Shown in pieces: positions 24,001-36,010 of a stretch of 64,000 bases of DNA (position 1 is its first letter; every line of letters starts with the position of its first letter). The DNA comes from Allodiplogaster sudhausi (lineage: Eukaryota > Nematoda > Chromadorea > Rhabditida > Diplogasteridae): contig CALZFC010000033.1 in assembly GCA_945643635.1 (NCBI GenBank), positions 905,001-969,000 on the forward strand, read 5' to 3'. The notes under the pieces were generated by a model that saw only the letters and a program-made list of their open reading frames with translations, did not search any database and was not told the origin of the DNA. Both the position numbers and the translations under genes were made by a program.

Positions 24001-26465
24001 GCAGAAGGCCAACTATCAGAGGAGCGTCTCCAACGTCAGCGCCAAGGTTAACTTCTTATTACATCCCATTAATTAGCCTTTTTATCAAACGTTAAAGTTC
24101 TGTCAATATTCAGAAAGCGAGCGAAAAGAAAAAGTGAAAAAAAAATTAATTTTGAAGCCTCGCGTGACGGAGACGGTTCAGCGATTCGAAGAACACAAGA
24201 GAACTGAAGAGATCGAGAGAAGAGTTCAAAGGAAGGAGAGAAGAGAACGACGTTCCAGACACGAATGGAGCGAGAGACAGGGAGGAGGTTAGAGAGGCAG
24301 ACGGAAAGAGCGAGGGAAAGGGAGGGGGTTAGAGAGGCGGACTGAAAGTGCGAGAGACAATGAGGAGGCTAGAGAGGCAGACGGAAATAGCGAGAGACAG
24401 GAAGGAAGGAGAGGCGGACGGAAAGCGAGAGAAGCATGGATGTGAGAGAGGCAGAAAGAGAGAAATACAGGGAGTACATCCGAAATATAAGACCATCCCG
24501 TAAATTCTCGTGCTTAGGTTTTACGGCCTTAATTATCTTCAAAATACAGTTCCGCTGTTGTTGAAGCACTACTAATTTAGCACAAAAACGCTACTAAGAA
24601 CAAAAGTGAAAGTTGTCTGTCCGCTGTCCGTGTTGTCGATGTCTCTGTTTCTCTCGTTGTCCAGCAGGCAGTGGTCAGCGTGAGATGTTAGAGCACGCCT
24701 CTCATCGTCGTGTCTTCTCTTCTCCCGTCGCAGCCACTGCCTCTGCTCCGGCCTCTCCGGCCCAGAAGGTCATCTACCAGAGAAGAAAGATGACGACAGA
24801 GGAGCTGAACGAGGCTGTCCGCCATGCTTATCGATGTGTTCATCAAGCTTATCGCGACATTGAGAGTATGTCAGCAACGAACACTCACTAACAACTTTCT
24901 CTTTCTCTCTTCTCTTCGTTCCTCTCTAGTTGATTATTCAACTTGCTGCGCCTAGTTTAAGTTTTTTTTCTATTTCTCTCGTTTTATTCTATGCTCATTC
25001 TCGCTGCTAATCTAATATTCTAACTATTAGACGATCTGCATAACCTTACATACATACATATGTACATATACGTATTAATACAGATATTTTTTTAATATGC
25101 GCGAAAATTTTATGTGCAGAAAGTAGATAACACTTGTCACCTTCGAAGCCATAACACATCATAAATTCTTCATGCTACTAAACTTCTTTTCTATCCCTGC
25201 GTCCCATTTCCACTGAATAGAAAGCATAAGTTGACTACTCTGGCTTCTCTTCAGGACATCGCAGCAATTCTCTCTCTCGTCAGCACTACAATGGATATCT
25301 ACCTTCGAATGAGACGAATTGGCGACACGAGACAACTCGACGCGTTCGCGATAATGTTAATAACTCCCAGTTTTAAAGCGATCTTGGACACTGGTTCTTT
25401 GTATTATTCCTACACGTTTGTGAAATATCAGAGATTTCCATGATATAAGATGAAGTATATGGATGGCAGGGCTGGGAGGACTCTGGAATGGCTCACGCTC
25501 GTTACGGCTCACTCTCTGATTCTCTCAGGCGCGGAGAGCTGAAATACGTTCCGAATGGAGAGGTCAGTCAAGGAGACTCGCCTTCTCAATCTATTCCTCT
25601 ATCCTATGCATTCGCATTCTCCAATATATCATTGTTTAGGTGCGTGAGATGCACTTCCGCGGCGACAAGAACGGCAAAGTCCACAAGAGCTACTCCACTC
25701 GTACTCTTTTTCATTCTTATTGCACTCGAGAGAAGAAGAATCCTTCTTCCCTTCAGGCGATGTCTTCCACGAGCCCGCCTATGACAACCGCTCTCATTCT
25801 TCGTGGCAGCGACACGGAGGAGGAAGCGTCGCAGGCGGTTCGCCTTTCGTCGAATACCCACCGACTCTTCCAAGGTTATTGCCTCCATTCAGATCGCCTT
25901 CTCAATTCTCTCTCACTGCAGACATGGTGGCGGAGGCGGAGAGTACCGTGCAGTGAGCAAGTCCCGCTCTTATGCGGACTGGGATGACCGCGCAAGGGCT
26001 GGCTGGAAGCGGTTAGGAGTTGTCTACAAGATCTTTTCTTAATTTCTTTATCTCATAACGATGAAACAAAGAGTGCGCTTCCAGCCCGGACGATGAGATG
26101 TCTCGCCTGGAAGCTGAGTTCAGAGACTCGACACTTCTCATGCCACTGCCGAATGGCAAAATGCACGAGAGAGACAGTAGGACTGAGCAGATCGCTGGCG
26201 GATACGAGACTTACTTCAAGGTATCAATAGAAAGTGATCAGAAGACGCGAGAGATCAAAAGAATACGAAACATTTGAGGAGAACCACGCGGATGGAGGAC
26301 GTCGAGCTGGTAGAGATGGAAGACCCGTCGACTGGAAGTACGCATTCTCTTCAATTACGCAGTCTATTTAGACCAAACATTCTTATTCCTCTTTCTAGCG
26401 AATCGAGCGCGGAGTACAGCTACAAGCGAGAGCAAGAACACGACGGAGGAGGCCGTCGCCACTGA
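21010..26465 (+). CDS. Third unit of the locus, 16 exons, about 568 aa
   Basis: Exons: 21010-21030, 21564-21698, 21756-21833, 22304-22420, 22876-23028, 23915-24046, 24158-24287, 24668-24865, 25255-25355, 25470-25562, 25640-25700, 25757-25874, 25922-26018, 26074-26220, 26279-26337 and 26399-26465. Phases agree; stop at 26463-26465. No ATG opens it, and its phase-0 start fits the phase-0 donors at 18744 or 19257, so it is probably the long 3' end of the preceding unit (18744 or 19257 spliced to 21010). Landmarks: KADDLLMKSRRNRAGYNAYE; a PPPPPPARSPYPP stretch; KEPRSIMKRRELETRDELM; a basic coil near 24.2 kb; KVIYQRRKMTTEELNEAVRH; VREMHFRGDKNGKVHKSYST; RSYADWDDRARAGWK; DDEMSRLEAEFRDS; final YSYKREQEHDGGGRRH. 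The family is unrecognised. Acceptors 24665 and 24668 form a NAGNAG pair. A possible terminal exon lies at 21904. Confidence 0.6.
23723..23759. repeat. Short perfect inverted repeat
   Basis: AATGGGCAGGG and CCCTGCCCATT, 11 bp each, around a 15-bp loop, in the intron 23029-23914. A related string GGGCAGGCAGGGCTGAC occurs at about 4505. It could be a degraded mobile element. Confidence 0.7.
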
Positions 26466-27428
26466 ATTGTAGCACGAGACATTCGTGCCAGGACACAAAA
26501 GTGACAAAAGAGAGAGATACAAGCGTACAACATGTATTAGAAAATAACCATGTATTGTGAGTGTGAGATATATGCAAATACTATAACCTTCTCTTTCTTT
26601 CTTTTCTTCGTGACTTCAATCAATCTAAGTGGGCTGCCATATCATCTTCTCTTTTTCATAATCGCTATTCCTTGCAAGTTCTAAGAAGTTGTAGACTCAT
26701 CCATGATTGTGTAACTTGCCAATTCATTTCAATACTAAACACCCCAGACCGAGTGCTCGTCCAATGTCTCTCCAGTTCTGTGACAAGAAAGAGGCTGTCA
26801 GAAAGCCGAATTATCACCAATATCCACAAATTTCTCTAATCATGATTACTTTCGGTCATTCCTTACTCCTCTGTCAAATTTAGTTCCATCTAACAACACT
26901 ATTCACCCAAGAAGAAAAAAGTTACTCGTTCCCTCCGTGCCAGCGCGTGAAATCTTCTTTACAAAATCGACACTAAATTTTCCATCTGAATTGTTAATAT
27001 TGACTAAATTTCGCCTGCCGAATTTTCGCTCAATTTTCAATATTGACATCGAACGAAAGAACTGTTGTATTTCTTGATTGTAGGAATAAAAACATAATTG
27101 ATAATTTCGATAACCATCCGCAGTCATCACTTTCAGTGTATTCATAGCGGATTCCTCCTCTCAGGAATTCTTGGAGTGTGCGCAGAAACTACGATTAAGG
27201 TTTTGATTCATTGACGTTGAAACATTCTTTCATTACAAGTTAACAATGCGTTGAAATGGCCTTCTGTAACCTCCATGGAGTTACATTCATGCGAGAGAGG
27301 GCCGGCTGGGGAGTACCATTTCCCATAAGGAAGGCTCACCCACTTCTACTCCAATATATAGCGAGATCTCTTTGAACAACCAAAACATGTTTTAGAATAA
27401 GAAAAATACTCGAAAGGATCAAGACTCT
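26466..27428. other. Convergent intergenic region
   Basis: Separates the + locus from FIP1 on the - strand; 3' UTRs of both are expected here. No exon seen. Confidence 0.5.
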
Positions 27429-30400
27429 TTACTCGTCGAGAAGTTCTTGCTTAACATTTAGAAGGGATCTCTCAGAGGAAGAGGCCTCTGCTGATTCTCC
27501 CCCTTGGTCCTCCGAGCTGGCCGCAGCACTCTTGCGTGATCTCTTCTTCTCTGGCCTCTCCTCTTCCTTATCATGTCTCCTCTTCTTCCTTTCTACTTCT
27601 TCGTCTCCGCGTTTTCTGTGCTCTTTCCGACGACGAGAGCCTAAATAAAGCTAGCTTTACTTTGTGCCAAAAACGCTTTAAAAGAAAAGTAGAGTTCAGA
27701 ATGCAAAAAGATTTGGGTGTAAAAGAAAAGCAATGAATAGTGGAAAGTACGAACTATCATCGGAAGGACTGCGAGGACGGCGGCTTTTGCTCTCTCTCTC
27801 GGCCGGCCGTCTTCCCTCTTCTCGCTCTCGACCAGATCGCCTGCAGAATCCCCAATTTCTCACCCGTTCATTCCATGCGTATTCATCATTCTTGCCTGCG
27901 CATTTAATACACAACATTTTTTTTACATAACTATCTTACTATGTGGAGTTTTCAGGATTTTTTTTTACCTCCGAGGTCGTAGAATTATCTTAATCTTCAC
28001 ATCGCACAGCGCTTTATTCACACTCATATTCGGTAAATAGTGCTGATTCTCTATTTCTAGATAGTCTAGGAAGCAGAAACACTTCTACGAGAATTCGTCA
28101 TTCTGGAAATAAGAACCTCTTGGAAGGAGAGCGAGTCCTCTTGCCGTGACGTCTCTTTCCCTCCTCGTCCTCTCCGCTGCAACATACGAAATTAGTTCAA
28201 GCAATGCCCAGCCATTAGAGGCACCCTACCTAAATAGTTTTGATATATGGAAGCATACAAAATAAATTAATAAATCCACAAAAAATTATGGGGGGAAAAG
28301 TGAATACCTGTCAGGCCCCGAGTACGTCCTGTCCCTTTCTCTGTCTCTGTCGTGGTCTCTGCGCTCCCTCTCTCTCTCTCGCTCTCTCATGCTCGGCCCT
28401 CTCCTGTCTCTATCCATTTCTGAAGATTCACGACGACGCGCGTGGATCACCTCAATCGTAATTCTTTCGACTACAACAAAGAAGACAGAACTGATTGCGA
28501 GCCAACCTCAGCAAATTCATCCTGAGGGAGAAGCGGCATCGGCCTTCCCATCGGCTGTCTCCCTGGTGTTCCTCCCACTCAAAGAACACCATGGTGTGAC
28601 CTCACGAGTTTGAACTGAATTCTAGCTGAAGACTGAAGAAGAGAGAATAGCTGACTTCCATGAGGAGGCATTCTTGGAGGTGGTTGAGAGAAGGGAGGAG
28701 GCTGCGAGAAGTTGGGAGGGGGCAGCATGGGGTTGAACCCAGGCATTCCCATGCCGGGCGGAGGGCCTCGCATCATGTTAGGTGGAGGGAGGGTCGGGTT
28801 GAATCTGAGAGTAGTCACTCAGTCACTTTCTATTAAAGGAACCATGCATTCAATGAGGCTCTATTCTAGTGTAGGCGTCCCATCGAATTATAGGCGTCCC
28901 ATGGAAAATAAAGGCGTCCCATAGAAAATCTAGGCGTCCCAAATATTTATAGGCGTCCGAAGGATTTACAGGCGTCCCATCGGAAATATAGGCGTCCCAA
29001 AAAATATAGGCGTCCTATAAATTTTAGGGCGTCCGATAACTTGTAAATGACAGAACAACCTCCTCAAAGTGCATACACTACCATGAAAATTTTTTTTGGG
29101 ACGCCGAAAATGCTATCGGACGCCTTAAATTCTATGGGACGCCTTTTTTTGCTTTGGGACGCCTATAAATCGATCGGACGCCTATAATTTCATAGGACAC
29201 CTAATTTTTTCATGGGACGCCCATGATTCGGCGGGACGCGCGTCCTCAAATATTTAGCCCTTCTACCGGTTAGACAGCGTGTGAAATTATAGGGTGGATA
29301 ACTCCTACAGTAAAAAAATGTTGGCCACGAAAAAAAAAGGTGGCTTGCTCTTGACTTTGTGGTAAGTGGACAAAAATGATTCAAATTTTCTAAACTATGT
29401 TTCAGACAGATGCGAATAGATCCACGTTCATAAAACCATACGTTAACTGTTCAGTGAACTGCTCCTTTAAACTCAAGCACCTGCTACGGAGAATGAAGAA
29501 GAAGAACTGGCCTGTTCATGGAGTGCGGAACTAACCCGGGAGGGGGCATGCTCGTATCCATCACGGGAGGAGGACCACCCAGGGTCGGAATCGATTGCGG
29601 AGTGGTCATCGGCACGGACATGGCTTCGGAAGACACCGACTCCGCACCCGGAGGAGGAGGCTCCGAGCCACAGGACTCGGCAGAGGAAGTGGGGATTGCG
29701 CTGGTGGGAGGGGCCAGGGAAGAGATCATCATTGGAGGGGGTCGGGAGAAGTCAGGAGGGGGTGCAGAGAGGGTTGGAATTGCAGACGGAGTCAGCACAA
29801 CCGGGTTTATCACGGTTCGGATCACATTGCCCTGCAATGAAGATGAATTCAAGATAAACCTTGAAGGTAAATTGAAACAAAGCATTCAGTAGAAGATTGT
29901 CAAAGTTTATTTACCTCTTTTTTCAAAACACGAGTATTCTAATAAGATACGCACCGAGTCACTGCTGCTGTTGTGGTGTTGTTGCTGCCCTCCCCGATTC
30001 CTCTCTGGCCTGCCCGATCTGAAGTCCCCTCCATTGTCTACCAACACTTTGTTGACGTCTCCGCCCATCATAGCTTGACGACCTGAACGAAGAGAATCTT
30101 CAGTCGCAACAAAAAAAGGATTACTTGGAACGGGAGCAAGTGGATTTGAGATGATAATGGAGTTGGTGATTGCCCTGTTCACAGCCATCTGCCGCCCTCC
30201 AAATTCTACTCGAAGTTTCTTTTGTCGTTCGCAGTACAAGTTCCACGTCTCTGGAAATGATAAAGGAATGGAATGAAATGAAAAGCGACGCTGACTCTGC
30301 TAACCTTCATTGAATCCGTAGTTGAAGTAGTCGGAAGGGTCTGCACCAGGCTTCCTCCAGGGTTTGTCCTCGAGTGTTGCCAAGTCAACATCATAGATAG

Positions 30401-30963
30401 TGACGCCTTCCATGACAGGACAGGGATCAATATCCAGTTTCCCTGTTGCTCCTCCTCGTCCTTCGTTCGTTCTACTGTCGCTCTTCTAAATCATAACCAT
30501 CGAGTTACAGTTAAGTAGATTAAAATGACAAGAGCAATTCCGAGATCGTACCGTAGAAAACTGAACGTTGGGCCGAATCTCCCCAATTGTGACTTCGACT
30601 TCATCCTCGTCGCTCTCGTCCGCCGCGAAGGGATTTTCTGCAATTATCCATTTGAAGAAGGGACCGGAGCTACAAAAAGGAACTGGCATAAACTGAAGCA
30701 CATTATAAACAAATATATTTTTAACGCATCGATCGTTAATCCAATCAGCGAAGGGGGCAGAACAAAAAATACATTAAAATAAATAAATGAGAATGTTCAT
30801 AACCATTGTCGTCATCTTCAATGGCGCCGTCCTCTGCTTCCTCGACTGGCGCAGCGTCCTCCTCTGGCCGCGCCTCCTCAGCCAACACCTCGTCCTCTCC
30901 ATCGGCCACTTCTTCTTGCAAGATTCCACCGCCTTCCACTTCTATCTCATCCATTCTCAACAC
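27429..30963 (-). CDS. fip1: Pre-mRNA 3'-end processing factor FIP1
   Basis: FIP1 is a subunit of the CPSF polyadenylation complex and recruits poly(A) polymerase in the nucleus. Exons, transcript order: 30963(or 30954)-30804, 30637-30552, 30485-30305, 30250-29955, 29831-29536, 28804-28656, 28577-28507, 28450-28308, 28176-28117, 27840-27755 and 27640-27429; phases agree, about 576-579 aa. It has an acidic N-terminus, then the diagnostic FIP1 motif near residues 95-145 ([31 protein letters not shown]). A long proline-rich middle follows ([28 protein letters not shown]), then an Arg/Glu/Asp mixed-charge C-terminus, as in animal FIP1L1. Acceptors before 28577 and 28450 end GAG. An in-frame 42-nt mini-intron is possible. 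It lies downstream of vps36 on the same strand. Confidence 0.93.
28873..29241. repeat. Phased inverted array of GGGACGCC motifs
   Basis: Nine AGGCGTCC(C) motifs start at about 28873, 28892, 28912, 28932, 28951, 28970, 28990, 29008 and 29027, one per 19-20 bp. After a spacer of about 60 bp, eight inverted GGACGCC motifs follow at about 29098, 29117, 29136, 29156, 29175, 29194, 29213 and 29233 with the same period. AT-rich DNA fills the gaps. It lies wholly in a FIP1 intron (28805-29535). Not a CRISPR: the repeat is too short and orientation flips in the middle. Confidence 0.95.
30083..30124 (-). other. Possible 42-nt in-frame mini-intron in fip1
   Basis: On the minus strand the segment begins GTAATCC and ends CGTTCAG, is T-rich, and is a multiple of three. 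Reading through adds 14 residues ([14 protein letters not shown]); splicing joins VPS to RQAMMGG. Either reading leaves the frame open. Confidence 0.55.
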
Positions 30964-31633
30964 TTCTCAGTCACCGATCATATCGAAAACTTAAGATTAA
31001 AGAAGTAATTCCAAGGCGGAATGAACCAAGCACTGCAATTTCTATTCATTCTTTTCAGATAAATTTATGCGTTACAATTAAATAAACATGTCGACCTAGA
31101 CATCAAAGCACACTCTAAAGTTGAAATTCTAGGTGCATATTTGCTCATGGCAGGGGTAAAAAGATGAGCGGAGCTTTTGCGAGAGAAGCATACTCATTAT
31201 TATGGACACTTTTTGCCGTGTTGGAGAAGATGGGTAAAAAAAAGAAACTTGCACCGAATTAATTACAGACAGCTCTATAGTAAATCACATATACTGCACA
31301 TCCTATAAACTCTGTACACATTTTAGGAACATAATTCTGAGCTCTCTCTGGCAGAAAAGGAAGGGCTTGCAAAGGAAAACATTACACTGCCGAAGGCCGT
31401 ACCAGCATCTAGCACGCTCTCTCTACTTCTCAAACAACTAAGAAAAATAAGCCTACATTTTTTCGCATAATTTATGTGAGCATAAATTTGTTATAGATAT
31501 TAACTATGTTAACACTATAACACTAAGCTATGCGTTGAGAGCATCGTGATTAGCGCAAGACAAAGGATAACTTGAGCGCATTTTGAGAAGAGAAAAGCGA
31601 CAAGATCTCTGATGTCAACTGCGATTGAGAAGT

Positions 31634-32056
31634 CTACGATGGTTCAGGAAGGATGAATCGATTCGGGAAGAAGGAGAGGCCCTCCACTGAATCGTCTCTG
31701 CACACTCGACCCGCGCTCTCTGCTGTTAGAAGTCGCTCTTTCGCCAATATCACTGTTATTCCCTTCGACTGGGCTACCTACAAATTAATCCATTAATTAA
31801 CACGTATTTCATGTATCCCTCAAATAACACTTCAAACTCTTATAATGAATGAATTGTGTTCGATGGTAAATAGACATAGAATACCTGAGCAGGTGTAACA
31901 CTTCCTCCCTTCTCCTCTACAAAAGAAGCAGTATCTTCGATTGTCGCTCCGACTGAAGTCTCTTTCAGCTGCAGAACGAGCACTCCCGACGGAAAGCGAG
32001 ACAATCTGCCAATTATTTATAAGGCACCAATTAGACGGAGAGGGAAAGGAACATTA

Positions 32057-32098
<42 letters not shown>

Positions 32099-33625
32099 GG
32101 GGAGAAACACAGAGTGGGGTGGGAAATGATTTTGATCTAACTCGATGAGTGAGTGAATCCTGCTGAGAGCATTGCATGCGTTGAGGACATCCTCCGGAGA
32201 GAGCAATTCCATCCCGCGTGCTCTGTTAATACGGCAGTACACCTCTGGCAAGGTCATCATTCCGCCGCATTCCTGCATACATTACAACTCATCCTTCTTA
32301 CAGCTCTATTCTTCAGAAGAAGAAAGCTATATGACATCATTTGAAAAGCGAGTTAAATAGGAAACCTTGAGTGCAGGAGTCAGAACAGAGCTTAGCTCTT
32401 CGGCCAACTTTTCAAAATATGTCGCCCCTCCGCCGAACGAGGACTTTGTAACAGGATCAGACACTCCCAGCGATAGCAGATACGATTTGAATGCAACCGT
32501 CTGTATATAAACTGTTTAATATATTGTGACGGAACTTATTTAATAGAATGGAATGAAAAGAAGCACACTACCTCATCAGCTGTAACTTCGCCAGTTCTTG
32601 AGCGCAGTTTCTCAGTGATGCTTTTGGAGAGAACAACCATATCGCGAGCACTCTCCATTAATCGAGACATATCCTCGAATGCCTGGAGAGACCATGAATG
32701 AGAAAAGCCGAAGGATGAGTAGTAAAAGTGACTAACTTGGCTGATGCTCTCGTGAGTTCTCATGTGATTCTCTGCCAACTTCCGTTCAATCCCAGCAATT
32801 CCTACTGCTCTTGAGCCACTTCCTAATGTTGGATGAGAAGTGCGCGACTGAAAAGAGAAGACTGTTAGGGCAATGACAACGGAATATCCTCTAAACAACG
32901 CAAATTATTTGAGCAACAAAACATAGTTGAAAAGAGAATAAAGTACACCGCTCGAGCTGGATCCGGAGGGAGTTCGCGTCCACAGTTTCCTCTTCAGGGC
33001 TTCCTCATAGCGACGGAAAAACTGTAACGACTCTTTACGTACATTAATGTAGAAAGGGAATAGCAAACCTCGTCTTCGCCACCATTTCTGAATACAAATC
33101 GGATGAAATTGTGGGCGCTAGCGTTCACTGGGCCGATGAGATTGGCAGGTGATTGTTCCAACTGCACTATCACCTAAACTGTTCACGGTCAAGGCTTTTA
33201 AACAATGTGAGATAAAACATCCTTCGTAGTAGTTCCAGAACTGCGCAAACCTTTCCCCCTCGCGAAAACATAGACTTGTGGTGTTTGTCGATGCTCTTTA
33301 CTAGCGAATGATGCAGTACTAAGCGACGATCCTGTAAAGTTTTTCTTAACATAAGAAAAGAGAAAAGAGATTTCAAAGAGAAAAGCATGTTGTAAAAGGT
33401 TAGTAAAATACCGGATCAGAGGAATCTGCCCAGATAACCCTATGGAGAGTCATCGACGCTGTTCCTTGCTCAAATTCGGTCTAAAAGTTAAAATAGTCGA
33501 AACATGGGAAAAAAATGTAAGAAACTGACGTGTTTGGAATCACCGTCGTAAATGCCAACGTGACCAGCTTGGCAAAGCAGCTCTTCCATGCTTTCCCCTG
33601 CTTGGTACCAGCTCAGCCGGTTCAT
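31634..33625 (-). CDS. vps36: ESCRT-II subunit VPS36
   Basis: ESCRT-II (VPS22/25/36) sorts ubiquitinated membrane proteins into multivesicular endosomes. Exons in transcript order: 33625-33530, 33480-33412, 33331-33251, 33173-33069, 33021-32947, 32847-32737, 32682-32572, 32500-32366, 32272-32142, 32005-31885 and 31777-31634; 392 aa, close to the usual metazoan length. Residues 1-135 form the GLUE lipid/ubiquitin-binding domain ([43 protein letters not shown]), with no NZF insert. Then come the linker ([36 protein letters not shown]) and the paired winged helices ending [20 protein letters not shown] and [10 protein letters not shown]. The start is the ATG at 33625. It is head to head with taco1. 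Confidence 0.95.
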
Positions 33626-33904
33626 GACCTTGAGAAATATTCATGGATTTACCAAATCGTACAAGACCAGCGCAAAAACTGCATATATTTAACGCGTATA
33701 AGAATTCATTAAATTGTTCGAACGCACATTGATTATAAGTGTGTATCATACCGCTGTGGTGTAGTTTACTATACTATATCTTGTGTAAAGGCTAATTTAA
33801 GGCCACGGCTCTGTTGTCGTTCATCGTTTTTTCGGGCTCTTCATTTATTTCCACATGTGTTACAATTGTTTATTTTTATTGTTTATTTCAGTGTTTTGTT
33901 TAGG
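33626..33904. promoter_or_regulatory. Shared 279-bp divergent promoter region
   Basis: The only DNA between the vps36 start codon (-) and the taco1 start codon (+), so both promoters or 5' UTRs must sit here unless distant leader exons exist. Two acceptor-like sites (TTTATTTCAG, GTTTAG) lie just before the taco1 ATG and could be trans- or cis-splice sites. Confidence 0.5.
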
Positions 33905-35429
33905 ATGTTGCCTGCGTTCCTCGTGAGCCGGTTACTCCTGTCGGCCAAAACAGCATCGCCGGTCCTTGTGCTCCCGGTTAAGCTTTCGACATCCGCAGCT
34001 CTTCTGAAAGGCCATTCCAAATGGCAAAACATCAAAGCTGTCAAGGGCAAGAACGACGCGTTGAAATCACAAGCACTCAATTATCTTCTCAAAAAGGCAT
34101 GTCGTTTTCTCATAGCTGTTCATCCTTGATCTTTTTACTTCTGAAAGTTAGGCCATGTTCTTCTTTTATTCAGGTTTCGCAGGCAGTGAAGAAAGGCGGG
34201 TTCGATATTAAATTGAACAGCGAACTTGCTGCCCTGGAAAAGGAGTTTCGTACCCAGAGTCTTCCTATTGACACATTTAAAAACTTTCTTAAGAAATTAA
34301 AGGTTAGAACTGCTTAGATTTTATCTTTTATTTTATCTTTTAGCAAAGTGTTTTTTTTTGTTGAAAATGTTCCATTTTATCTTTAAGATTAAGCCGTTTC
34401 TGATTCTCCCCGTGGTAGATATTTTTCAGGATAAACCCGAAGTTGTGCATCATTTTCATTTGATTGGCCCGTCTGGATCCTTCTTTATCATCGAGACTGA
34501 GTCCTCGCAAAATCGTTCTGCTCTGGAAAATATAATTCGCAAATATATCAACAAGGTTTTGCCACGCTTAGTCATTATTCTATCGCTTTCTGTTTTTCTT
34601 TTGCTATTTTTAATTGATTGCCGGCGATGACTCGAAAGTCAAAAGAATTATACTTTCTATCCCGGTAGACCGGCGGCTTTCGCACTGCCAACGATGTAGC
34701 CGCAGTTCTTGCTTGGTTTGATGAAAAGGGAATTGTTCGGATGGAAGAGACGCTAAAGGATGGCAAGCAAGTCGCTTTTGAGGCTGCCGAGGAAACCGGC
34801 ATTGATCTCAACTGTGAGCAGGTCATTTTTATTATCATCGTATTAAACATATTTGCTTAAACGTAGTTGATCTTCACTTTTTTTTTAAATGTAATCCTTT
34901 ATTTAACGTCTTCAATACTTTCGGTATTAGCTACGATATGTGACTAATTGGTTGTAGGTTGACGTAGTAGCAGATGTCGACGGGAGGAGGAAGATTGAAA
35001 TGACTTGTGATCCTGTGAAGGTGGCGTCGATCGAGAGCGAACTTACAAAACGCGGGTTTGCTATTCTTCTTCTATAGCTAGTATTTTAACGCGTAGTCTT
35101 CCGATAGTTATGATTATCTTGTCTTTAAGAAAAATGAAGGGGGAATTTTTTTTTTCTGGCAATTAAATTTCTGAAATTTAAAATAGTTTTTACTGGCCGA
35201 TTTGCAGGTATGTGATCGAACAGGCAGGAGTTGAGTTCCGTCCGAAGCATCCGGTTTCACTGCCTGATTCTGACATGCAACTAGTTCGGTTTCATACGTT
35301 AAACAGCATATTCCTCAATCAGAAAGTTCGATATCTCAACACAGTTCTCTTCAGGTTGAGAAGTTGTACGGATTCCTTCAAGAAGATGAAAACATATCTC
35401 AGATTTACGACAATGTCCATCCTTCTTGA
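33905..35429 (+). CDS. taco1: YebC/TACO1-family mitochondrial translation factor
   Basis: TACO1-type proteins help mitochondrial ribosomes translate COX1. Exons 33905-34096, 34174-34302, 34430-34555, 34669-34821, 34958-35055, 35208-35283 and 35355-35429; 282 aa, normal for the family. The N-terminus is basic and hydroxylated (LVSRLLLSAKTASPVL), a likely mitochondrial presequence. The YebC signature GHSKWQNIKAVKGKNDA follows, then HLIGPSGSFFIIETES, TGGFRTANDVAAVLAWFDEK and the C-terminal VEKLYGFLQEDENISQIYDN. Exon 1 ends phase 0 at AAG with donor GCATGT; the nearby GT (34101) would frameshift to an early stop, so a GC-AG intron is inferred. Confidence 0.93.
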
Positions 35430-35953
35430 ATTCGGCTGTAAAATGTTAGATGGATTTTTCTGTTAGCTCAGTGATTGGAAACGTTTATCGTTTCTGGCGT
35501 TGTTAGGATTGTTATAGCTGTTACAACAACGAATTCATTATCGTTATGTTCGCCTACTGTTACCTGTTCAGATCAAGTCACACTTCGTTCAATTTTAATG
35601 ACATCTCAAATATGGTTCCACAATATCTTATGCATATTTACAGAAAATTGTACTTCAGCAGTTTCTCTCACGAAAAATTCTGAAAAAGTTCACAAACAGG
35701 GTAAGCGTCGGCATTTCAGACGGATATGTCGTACCCACTACCAACATTTCGTTACTAACACAGCCGCAGGACGTTTTGTTGGAGGAATTGTGACGATCTC
35801 CTGTTGACCAAGCTACTCCAATGTCTCTGAGAGAGTTGAAGAGACCGACTAGCTACTCGTTGTCGCACTCTTCTTCAGTAGATTCCACGAACTTGTTTTA
35901 TTTTGGCCTGAATTATAAAGATAGACGATACTCGGCTCTCCTTTTTCTCTCTT

Positions 35954-35990
<37 letters not shown>

Positions 35991-36010
35991 CTCTCTCTCT
36001 CGCTCTCTCG
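35430..36010. other. Convergent spacer with CT tract
   Basis: Between the taco1 stop (+) and the DGK stop (-). It contains a (CT)n tract at about 35956-36010. No convincing exon. Confidence 0.5.

Noticed and set aside
28873..29241. CRISPR-like array
   Set aside because: The repeat is only 8-9 bp, spacers are about 10 bp, orientation reverses in the centre, and the host is a eukaryotic intron.
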